13,907 nt of DNA, from assembly GCA_018822065.1 (NCBI GenBank), contig JAHJKV010000004.1, positions 1 to 13,907 of the forward strand, read 5' to 3'. This document shows, piece after piece, positions 7,129 to 13,343 of the stretch; position 1 is the first letter of the stretch; every line of letters starts with the position of its first letter. The stretch is from Pseudomonadota bacterium (GTDB lineage: Bacteria > Desulfobacterota > Desulfovibrionia > Desulfovibrionales > Desulfovibrionaceae). Position numbers and translations under genes: made by a program. A model generated the notes under the pieces. It did not search any database. It saw nothing but the letters and a program-made list of their open reading frames with translations, and had not been told where the DNA came from.

Positions 7129-8160
7129 TTGCAACAGACCAGAACCATTTACTTTACTTCTCCATGGATGCCTTGCGGCTCCTTCTGGCTGGCCAATTGC
7201 CTGCTGGAACTTGGCATCAAGGTCAGCACCTACCGAAAACGGGGACGGGACTGGCGCTTTGACGGCACCAGACATCATGTGGCCGAGTTCTCCCGGTTTG
7301 CCACCTTACTCCCCGCGTTCCAGGATAACGACTCCTTTCTCTTCCGGCCTGACATCGAAGTTGTCTGGGGGCATATCTTTCCCTATTCGCACCTCCACCG
7401 TCACAAGGTGCTGCTGTTCACCCGCGACCCTCGTGACGCCATGTATTACCAATACCTCCGGGAACGGCCCTACCTCGACCTGAGCTACCAGGAATGGCTG
7501 CACTGGCCTTTCCATGAAAGCCTGCTGGACAAAATGGACAACTGGCGACTCTACCACCGCCTCTGGGAACAGCACAATGATCTCGCAGTCTTTCGCTTCG
7601 AGGACTACTGTCGCAACAGTGCCCGGACCTTGCAGCGCGTTCTCGATTTCATCGGCATCAGCGTCGAACCTGCTTCATTTGAACATGCCCTCTGGCGCTC
7701 CTCCTATGAACGCTACTGTGCTCAGAAAGGCCGTCCCTTCGACCCGGACAAGGTGCGTCACGACGCCTGGATGCGACGCGAGGGAGAGGAACAGGCGCAG
7801 CTACTCATCGAGCAGGCCGCAGGGACCGCCATGAGCCGGTATCGGTATCTTGCTAAGCGCGTCCCCCTCCTGCCAGAGCCCGATCCCTCCACGCATATGG
7901 CCCTGAACCCTTTTTTCCACGACATCCCGCTGCTACGGTCAAAGCCTTCCGAAGACCCGGCTACCAATCTCTACGTCCGAAAGACCCTTGCGTTCTGCAA
8001 GGTCTACGAGACAGGTGCACATGCAAACATATTTGAAAAATACCGAGATCTTCATACGTTCAGGGAGCTTGATAAAAATATAGGAATATACCTGCACCAT
8101 GCCCGGCAGGTGGGCCTGATGAAGCCAGCACCCATGCCAGTTCAGGAGGTGTGCGCATGA
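7129..8160 (+). CDS. Sulfotransferase-fold protein, candidate phosphoramidate transferase
   Basis: A 343-residue protein from the TTG start (381 from ATG 7015). It shows the hallmarks of PAPS-dependent sulfotransferases: a 5'-phosphate loop right at the N-terminus, FTSPWMPCGSFWL (9-21), the 3'-phosphate-binding strand and motif LLFTRDPRDAMYYQYL (95-110), and the later FRFEDYCRN...VLDFIGI block. Such enzymes move a sulfuryl group from PAPS to an alcohol or amine. Here the gene is the first of a unit whose last enzyme should make 3'-phospho-cytidine diphosphoramidate, also a 3'-phosphorylated nucleotide donor, so I infer transfer of a phosphoramidate group to a glycan or other acceptor. About 90 C-terminal residues after the fold (from MALNPFFHD) are not recognised. 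It has no signal peptide or membrane helix. A true sulfotransferase is the alternative. The stop overlaps the next start (ATGA). Confidence 0.72.
   Translation: MQQTRTIYFTSPWMPCGSFWLANCLLELGIKVSTYRKRGRDWRFDGTRHHVAEFSRFATLLPAFQDNDSFLFRPDIEVVWGHIFPYSHLHRHKVLLFTRDPRDAMYYQYLRERPYLDLSYQEWLHWPFHESLLDKMDNWRLYHRLWEQHNDLAVFRFEDYCRNSARTLQRVLDFIGISVEPASFEHALWRSSYERYCAQKGRPFDPDKVRHDAWMRREGEEQAQLLIEQAAGTAMSRYRYLAKRVPLLPEPDPSTHMALNPFFHDIPLLRSKPSEDPATNLYVRKTLAFCKVYETGAHANIFEKYRDLHTFRELDKNIGIYLHHARQVGLMKPAPMPVQEVCA
8144..8149 (+). promoter_or_regulatory. Ribosome binding site fixing the L-glutamine kinase start
   Basis: AGGAGG lies seven bases before ATG 8157 but only one base before the in-frame GTG 8151, which settles the start at 8157. 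It is inside the end of the preceding gene, implying translational coupling. Confidence 0.75.
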
Positions 8161-10541
8161 GGACCGTGAACTTCGGAACCAAGGCGGAGACACTCCAGGC
8201 GCTCCAGGGATACGATTTCATCATCGCGGACCTGTTCTATTTCACCGTGGCCCGCTGGAGAAGCGAACCCGCCGCGATCCTGGACGAGGTTGAGGCCCGC
8301 TTCGGTTCCGGCTCCGGCAAGGTCATTGTCCGCTCCAGCTCCCAGGCCGAGGACGGCGGCGGCAATTCCATGGCCGGGGCTTTCGAGTCCATTCTGGACG
8401 TGGACAGCCGACAGCGCCCCCGACTTGAGGAAGCCATCTCCCTGGTCGTGGCCTCCTATGGCGGTGATCCCGCCGACCAAGTGCTCATTCAGCCCATGGT
8501 CGAGGATATCAAGGCCAGCGGCGTGATCATGACCCGGTGCATGGACAACGGCTCCCCCTACTACGTCATCAACTATGACGACGAGTCCGGTCGGACCGAT
8601 TCCGTCACCGGCGGCACCGGGGCGAGCAAGACCGTGTATGTCTATCGCGGGGTCAAGGATTCGGACTTCGACTCTCCGCGCGTCCGGTCCATGGTCGGAC
8701 TGGCCCGCAAGCTGGAGACGGTCTTCGGCACCACCCCCCTGGACATCGAGTTCGGTCTGGATGAGCAGGAAAACATGCACCTCTTCCAGGTGCGGCGCAT
8801 CTGCACCCAGGAATCCTGGCTGCCCGGCGTGGAACAGCGGGTTTCCGAACGCATCCTCTACGTGGAACATTTCGTGCGCGACTGCCTGAAGCCCAGGCCG
8901 TCCATCTACGGCTCCACCTCCATCCTCGGGGTCATGCCCGACTGGAACCCCGCGGAGATCATCGGCATCACTCCCCGGCCTCTGGCCGCGTCGCTCTACA
9001 GAGAGATCGTCACCCGCCGGGTCTGGAGTCAGGCAAGAGAGGACATGGGCTACCGGCTCATGCCGCCCGAGGAACTGATGTTCATGGTGGCCGGGCGTCC
9101 CTACATCGACGTTCGCAACTCCTTCAACTCCTTCCTGCCTGCGGGCCTGTCGGAGAAGATCGGGTGCACCCTGGTTGAGGCCTGGCTGGACCGTCTCGCC
9201 AGCCATCCGGAACTGCACGACAAGGTGGAGTTCGAGGTGGCCCTGACCATCCACGACCTGCGCTTCGACGCCCGCATGGCCGAGCGGTATCCCGACCTGC
9301 TGGACGCTCAGGAGCACGCCACCTACAAGACCGCCCTGCTCGACCTGACCAACCGCAATCTCGATCTTTCCGAAACAGGCACCCTGGCCCAGGCCGAGAA
9401 AGCCATCGGGCACCTCGTCAAGCTCCAGTCCGCTTCTGCTCATGACTTTGATGGTCTCTCGCCCTTTGAACTCCTCTGCCGCGTGAAGATTCTCCTGGAA
9501 GACTGCAGACGCTTCGGCACCCGGCCCTTCTCCATCCTCGCCCGGCACGGCTTCATCGCCGAGACGCTTCTGCGTTCCGCCGTGGAGGCCGGGATCATCA
9601 GCGCCGAGCGGGTCGCCTTTTTCAAGCGGACCATCCAGACCATCTCCGGCGAGATCGCCGCGCACTTCCAAGCCGTGCTCTCCGGGGCCATGCCCAAGGA
9701 GGCCTTCCTGGAACGCTACGGCCACCTGCGGCCCGGCACCTACGACATCCTTTCGCCCCGCTACGCCGACCGCAAAGGGCTCTTCGACAACAGCGTGCAG
9801 CGCGAGGCCGAGGGCAGCTCCGCCGCCTTCTTCGAGCTTTCGAACCAGGAACAGCAGGGGCTGGACAGACTGCTCCAGGAGAACGGCATCATTGCCGTGG
9901 ATGCCCTGGGGCTACTCGAACACATGCGTCGGGCCGTGGCCGGGCGCGAGTATGGCAAATTCGTCTTCACCCGAAACCTCTCGGACGCTTTGGAAGGTCT
10001 CGCGGCCTGGGGCACGTGCATGGGATTCTCCCGAGAAGAGGTCTCCCACCTCACCCTGCATGAGATCATGGAAAGCCTGGTCGCGCCCGTGAGCCAGGAC
10101 ACCCGCCAGCACTTTTCCGGGCTGGTGGAACAGGGCCGCAGGCTCTGCGAACTGGCCGAAAGTTTCCGCTTCAACTACATCATCCGCTCGCCGTCGGATG
10201 TCTATGTAGTGCCCCAGCACCGCAGTGCGCCAAACTTCATCACCAATGCCCGCGTTGAGGCCGAGGTGGCGGTCATCGGTACCCACAGCCAGGACGGCTC
10301 CGGCATGGAGGGTCGCGTGGTCTGCATCGAAAACGCAGACCCCGGATACGACTGGATTTTCACCAAGGGGATCAGCGGGTTGGTAACCAAGTATGGCGGA
10401 GCAAACTCGCACATGGCCATCCGTTGCGCCGAGTTCGGGCTGCCTGCGGCCATCGGCTGCGGCGAACTGCTCTTTGAACGCATCTCCACGGCCCTGCGTT
10501 GCGAGATCAATGCCAGCGACAAAATCCTGAGAGCCCTGTAG
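8157..10541 (+). CDS. PEP-synthase-like L-glutamine kinase (Cj1418-type)
   Basis: A 794-residue cytoplasmic enzyme with the ends of a PEP synthase. The N-terminal ATP-grasp domain has K9, the loop VIVRSSSQAEDGGGN (56-70, R59) and the metal/ATP strand PLDIEFG...LFQVR (D196, E198, Q211). The C-terminal swivelling phosphohistidine domain reads TKYGGANSHMAIRCAEFG with the catalytic His at 752. The middle (about 225-690) is unlike PEP synthase and lacks its PEP-binding barrel. Cj1418 of Campylobacter jejuni, built the same way, uses ATP to phosphorylate the amide nitrogen of L-glutamine, giving L-glutamine phosphate, AMP and phosphate. The next three expected enzymes of that pathway follow in this window, which makes this function likely. 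Other PEP-utiliser-like phosphotransferases are the alternative if the context were ignored. Confidence 0.85.
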   Translation: MRTVNFGTKAETLQALQGYDFIIADLFYFTVARWRSEPAAILDEVEARFGSGSGKVIVRSSSQAEDGGGNSMAGAFESILDVDSRQRPRLEEAISLVVASYGGDPADQVLIQPMVEDIKASGVIMTRCMDNGSPYYVINYDDESGRTDSVTGGTGASKTVYVYRGVKDSDFDSPRVRSMVGLARKLETVFGTTPLDIEFGLDEQENMHLFQVRRICTQESWLPGVEQRVSERILYVEHFVRDCLKPRPSIYGSTSILGVMPDWNPAEIIGITPRPLAASLYREIVTRRVWSQAREDMGYRLMPPEELMFMVAGRPYIDVRNSFNSFLPAGLSEKIGCTLVEAWLDRLASHPELHDKVEFEVALTIHDLRFDARMAERYPDLLDAQEHATYKTALLDLTNRNLDLSETGTLAQAEKAIGHLVKLQSASAHDFDGLSPFELLCRVKILLEDCRRFGTRPFSILARHGFIAETLLRSAVEAGIISAERVAFFKRTIQTISGEIAAHFQAVLSGAMPKEAFLERYGHLRPGTYDILSPRYADRKGLFDNSVQREAEGSSAAFFELSNQEQQGLDRLLQENGIIAVDALGLLEHMRRAVAGREYGKFVFTRNLSDALEGLAAWGTCMGFSREEVSHLTLHEIMESLVAPVSQDTRQHFSGLVEQGRRLCELAESFRFNYIIRSPSDVYVVPQHRSAPNFITNARVEAEVAVIGTHSQDGSGMEGRVVCIENADPGYDWIFTKGISGLVTKYGGANSHMAIRCAEFGLPAAIGCGELLFERISTALRCEINASDKILRAL

Positions 10542-10549
10542 GACCCACC

Positions 10550-11173
10550 ATGCGAATCGCCGTCACCATGCGCATCGTCGACGCCGTGGGCTATGCCGAG
10601 CCACGGGACGCCCTGGCCCAGGACTGGGGCCGCTTCCTTGCTGCCGCCCTGCCGGGCGCGGCCTGGATGCCCCTGCCGAATATCGGGGAAACAAGCGTCG
10701 GGCTGGCAGAACAATGGCAGATAGACCGGCTCATTCTTTCCGGCGGCAATGACCTCGGAGAGAGGCCCCTGCGCGATGCGACCGAACGGGCGCTCATTGC
10801 CTGGGCCCGTATGCGGAATATCCCTGTCTTCGGCGTTTGCCGGGGGTTGCAGTTGCTCCAAGAGGTCTCCGGTGGCACCCTCGCACCCGTCAGCGGCCAT
10901 GCCGGAACCCGCCACTCGCTCAGGCTGGTGGGGACCAGCGCCCTTGGTACCGAGGGCAACCGACTGGACGTGAATTCTTTCCACAATTGGTGTATCCAGG
11001 AACCCGCATCGGGACTTCGGGTCCTGGCCGTGGACTCCGAAGGAAACGCCGAAGCCATGGTCCATCGGACCCTCCCTCTGGGGGGCCTGCTCTGGCACCC
11101 GGAGCGGGAGCCGAAATACGCGCTGACGGACATCGCTTTCATTCGTCACCTTTTTTGTGGAGAAACCCCATGA
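10550..11173 (+). CDS. Class I amidotransferase-like gamma-glutamyl-CDP-amidate hydrolase (Cj1417-type)
   Basis: A 207-residue cytoplasmic enzyme of the class I glutamine amidotransferase / gamma-glutamyl hydrolase fold. It has the oxyanion strand ILSGGND (62-68), the nucleophile C97 in FGVCRGLQLL, and the His-Glu of the triad in LLWHPERE (H183, E185). There is no attached or adjacent synthetase subunit, so it probably acts as a free hydrolase. In the MeOPN pathway Cj1417 cleaves CDP-L-glutamine to cytidine diphosphoramidate and glutamate; position between the kinase and cytidylyltransferase genes supports that role. ATG 10550 has AGGA six bases upstream and follows the previous stop by 8 bp. 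A generic annotation would be gamma-glutamyl-GABA hydrolase (PuuD-like). Confidence 0.85.
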   Translation: MRIAVTMRIVDAVGYAEPRDALAQDWGRFLAAALPGAAWMPLPNIGETSVGLAEQWQIDRLILSGGNDLGERPLRDATERALIAWARMRNIPVFGVCRGLQLLQEVSGGTLAPVSGHAGTRHSLRLVGTSALGTEGNRLDVNSFHNWCIQEPASGLRVLAVDSEGNAEAMVHRTLPLGGLLWHPEREPKYALTDIAFIRHLFCGETP

Positions 11174-11961
11174 GCGTCACCCGCGCCATCATACTTGCCG
11201 CCGGACGCGGCTCCCGGATGCACGCCCTGACCGCAGACCGGCCCAAATGTCTGGTGGAACTAGCGGGACGCCCCCTGCTGCACTGGCAACTCGACGCCCT
11301 GCATGATGGCGGCATCCGCGAGGTGCTTGTGGTTCGAGGCTACCTGGGGCACAAGCTCGTGGGCGATTTCCAGACCCTGGACAACCCGGACTGGGAACAC
11401 TCCAACATGGTCACCACCCTGGGCAAGGCCGACCACTGGCTACGCCAGGCACCCACCCTGGTGGCTTACTCGGACATCCTCTACCGACAGGAACACATTT
11501 CCGCCCTGGCCCAGGCCAAGGGCGATCTGGCCATGACCTACGACACGGACTGGGAAGCCCTGTGGCGGCTTCGATTCCAGGATCCGCTCTCCGATGCCGA
11601 GACTTTTGTGCAGCACGACGGCTTCCTGAAAGAGATCGGTTCGCGTTCCACGCGAATCAGCGACATCCAAGGGCAGTACATGGGACTGTTGAAACTGACG
11701 CCTGCGGGCTGGGACCGGGTGCATGGGCTCCTGTCCGAGCGCGGGCAGGAGGCCGTTGCCAAGTTGGACGTGACCGCCCTCTTCCGGCTGCTGCTCGAAC
11801 AGGGCATGGAGATTGTGACTGTCCCGGTTCAAGGCGGGTGGTGCGAGGCGGACAGCATGGACGACCTTCGCGCCTATGCTCAGGCCCTGACCGACAATAA
11901 ACACCAAAATAGCCGTTGGTCGCATGACTGGCGCATAGACCCGACGTCCAAGGAGTTCTGA
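11170..11961 (+). CDS. CTP:phosphoglutamine cytidylyltransferase (Cj1416-type)
   Basis: A 263-residue nucleotidyltransferase of the sugar-phosphate/phosphocholine cytidylyltransferase type. The N-terminal nucleotide loop is ILAAGRGSRM (8-17), followed by RPKCLVELAGRPLL with K26. YSDILY supplies the metal-binding D102, and EADSMDDL (D228) the second metal site. In the Campylobacter pathway Cj1416 joins CTP and L-glutamine phosphate into CDP-L-glutamine, releasing pyrophosphate. Here the gene overlaps the hydrolase gene (ATGA at 11170) and is followed by a TGATG overlap with the methyltransferase gene. A longer frame opens upstream at 10837 but lies inside the hydrolase gene. Alone it might be read as a phosphocholine or sugar nucleotidyltransferase; the pathway role is inferred from context. 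Confidence 0.85.
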   Translation: MSVTRAIILAAGRGSRMHALTADRPKCLVELAGRPLLHWQLDALHDGGIREVLVVRGYLGHKLVGDFQTLDNPDWEHSNMVTTLGKADHWLRQAPTLVAYSDILYRQEHISALAQAKGDLAMTYDTDWEALWRLRFQDPLSDAETFVQHDGFLKEIGSRSTRISDIQGQYMGLLKLTPAGWDRVHGLLSERGQEAVAKLDVTALFRLLLEQGMEIVTVPVQGGWCEADSMDDLRAYAQALTDNKHQNSRWSHDWRIDPTSKEF

Positions 11962-12731
11962 TGAAACATGGAGATTTTTCAAGTTTGGCTGACGATTACG
12001 CCAAATATCGGCCCGGATATTCACCCATGGTGCTGTCGGCGCTGTTTGGCATGGCCTCCGACCCCAAGAAAGACTTGTCCGTTGCCGATGTCGGCGCAGG
12101 AACGGGCATCTGGAGCCGGATGATGCTTGGGCAGGGTCGCCAGGTGACCTCTGTGGAACCCAACAATTCCATGCGCGAGCAAGGTATTCGCCTGACACGG
12201 GAATCCGGTGACGCCCTTCGCTGGGTCGCTGGGTCGGCGGAACAAACGACACTCAAAGACGAATCCTGCGATGTGGTGACCATGGCATCTTCCTTCCACT
12301 GGCCGGACTTTGACGCTGCCATTACGGAATTTCACAGGATATTGCGACCAGGCGGGCTGTTCATGGCCCTGTGGAACACCCGTTTCATCCACTCCAATCC
12401 TATTTTGGTAGAAATTGAGGAAAAACTGCACTCGCTAGTCCCGAATATGAAGCGGGTGTCTTCCGGAAAATCGGAGTTTTGCGACTCGCTGTTTGAATCA
12501 TTGCATGAACGCAGCGAATTCTCTGATGTCCTGTACCTTGAAGGACGCCATAGTGAGCAACAAAGCGTGGAACGCTACATCGGCCTCTGGCGTTCGGTGA
12601 ACGACGTCCGGGTCCAGGCAGGGGAAACACGCTTCGAAGCGTTCCTGTCCTTCATTGCTGAACGTCTTGAAGGAGTGGAGTACATCAACGCCGACTACAC
12701 GACACGAGCATGGATAGCCAAAAAGGCATAG
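11961..12731 (+). CDS. Class I SAM-dependent methyltransferase of the phosphoramidate unit
   Basis: A 256-residue cytoplasmic methyltransferase. Motif I is VADVGAGTGIW (41-51), the ribose-binding acid is E66 in TSVEPN, and the post-II/III region SSFHWPDFDAAITEFHRILRPGG, named here by its FHWPDFD and ILRPGG parts, is of the ubiE/type-11 style. AGGAG lies five bases before the ATG, which shares one base with the previous stop (TGATG). Campylobacter jejuni has two methyltransferase genes (Cj1419, Cj1420) beside the same pathway genes to supply the O-methyl of MeOPN; this unit has one, placed between the cytidylyltransferase and the final kinase. O-methylation of the phosphoramidate is therefore inferred, and the exact substrate stage is not shown. 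Confidence 0.78.
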   Translation: MKHGDFSSLADDYAKYRPGYSPMVLSALFGMASDPKKDLSVADVGAGTGIWSRMMLGQGRQVTSVEPNNSMREQGIRLTRESGDALRWVAGSAEQTTLKDESCDVVTMASSFHWPDFDAAITEFHRILRPGGLFMALWNTRFIHSNPILVEIEEKLHSLVPNMKRVSSGKSEFCDSLFESLHERSEFSDVLYLEGRHSEQQSVERYIGLWRSVNDVRVQAGETRFEAFLSFIAERLEGVEYINADYTTRAWIAKKA

Positions 12732-12736
12732 AGGGC

Positions 12737-13282
12737 ATGGACACCACAGGACGCGTGGTCTGGATCACCGGGCTCTCCGCCGTGGGCAAATCCACGGTGG
12801 CGCGGCATCTCCGGGATCGCCTCGTCGAGACGGGCAGGACCGTCGTGGTCGTGGACGGGGACGAGGTCCGGGCCATCGTGGCCGACGACCATTGCGGCCA
12901 TGACCGGACCAGCCGGATCAAGAACGCCTACCGCATCTGCCGGATGGCGAAGATGCTGGTGGATCAAGGGTTGCTGGTCATCGTGGCCACCATGAGTCTG
13001 TACCACGAAGTGCACGCCTGGAACCGCGAACATCTTCCCGGCTACCTGGAAGTGTTTCTGGAAGCTGACCTCGACGTCCTGCGTGACCGGGACCCCAAAG
13101 CACTCTACCGCAAGCTCGCCTCGGGCAAGGAATGCAACCTAGGAGGCGTGGACATCGAGGCCGAAGTTCCGGCCGCCCCCCACCTGCACATCCGCAACAA
13201 CGGCGGGCCAGAGGATATCCCAGTGGTCGTCGCCCGGATTGTTCGGGAGCTGAAGCTAGGTCTGGAGGAAGTGAGAATTTGA
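12737..13282 (+). CDS. APS-kinase-like cytidine diphosphoramidate kinase (Cj1415-type)
   Basis: A 181-residue kinase of the adenylyl-sulfate kinase fold: Walker A loop GLSAVGKST (12-20), DGD (40-42), and the lid/strand motif DRDPKALYRK (117-126). In true APS kinases the stretch after DGD has a DR-x-x-N-(I/V)-R-R motif and an I-S-P-(F/Y) element; here it reads DRTSRIKNAYRICRM and TMSLYH, a clear departure at the substrate side. Cj1415 phosphorylates the ribose 3'-OH of cytidine diphosphoramidate, and the context points to the same reaction. The ATG at 12737 leaves 5 bp after the previous stop; an ATG at 12710 overlapping the methyltransferase gene is possible but adds only a polar tail. The likely database label, adenylyl-sulfate kinase, would mislead in a sulfate reducer. 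Confidence 0.82.
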   Translation: MDTTGRVVWITGLSAVGKSTVARHLRDRLVETGRTVVVVDGDEVRAIVADDHCGHDRTSRIKNAYRICRMAKMLVDQGLLVIVATMSLYHEVHAWNREHLPGYLEVFLEADLDVLRDRDPKALYRKLASGKECNLGGVDIEAEVPAAPHLHIRNNGGPEDIPVVVARIVRELKLGLEEVRI

Positions 13283-13340
13283 GGTTCATCCGGCTCAAAC
13301 GTACTTTTCAAAAACAAAGTGTTTTGCACAAGGATGAACC
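13283..13340. terminator. Convergent-gene stem with 9-bp inverted ends, possible two-way terminator
   Basis: GGTTCATCC (13283-13291) and GGATGAACC (13332-13340) are perfect reverse complements; the 40-nt inside is A/T-rich and can form a small inner AAAAC/GTTTT hairpin. The element begins at the base after the kinase stop and ends 3 bases before the opposing gene's stop, so it fills the whole gap. It could end transcription from both sides, but there is no long T-run after either arm. A remnant of a small mobile repeat is an alternative. Confidence 0.45.
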
Positions 13341-13343
13341 GTA

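Noticed and set aside
8142..9725. Long open frame of 527 codons on the minus strand
   Set aside because: It lies wholly opposite the L-glutamine kinase gene, has low-complexity G/H/D-rich composition typical of the antisense of a GC-rich gene, and shows no family motif.
7129..13282. Sulfate activation or sulfation operon (sulfotransferase plus APS kinase)
   Set aside because: No ATP sulfurylase or PAP phosphatase is present, the kinase departs from APS kinase at the substrate side, and the glutamine-kinase-like, amidotransferase-like and cytidylyltransferase genes have no role in sulfation.
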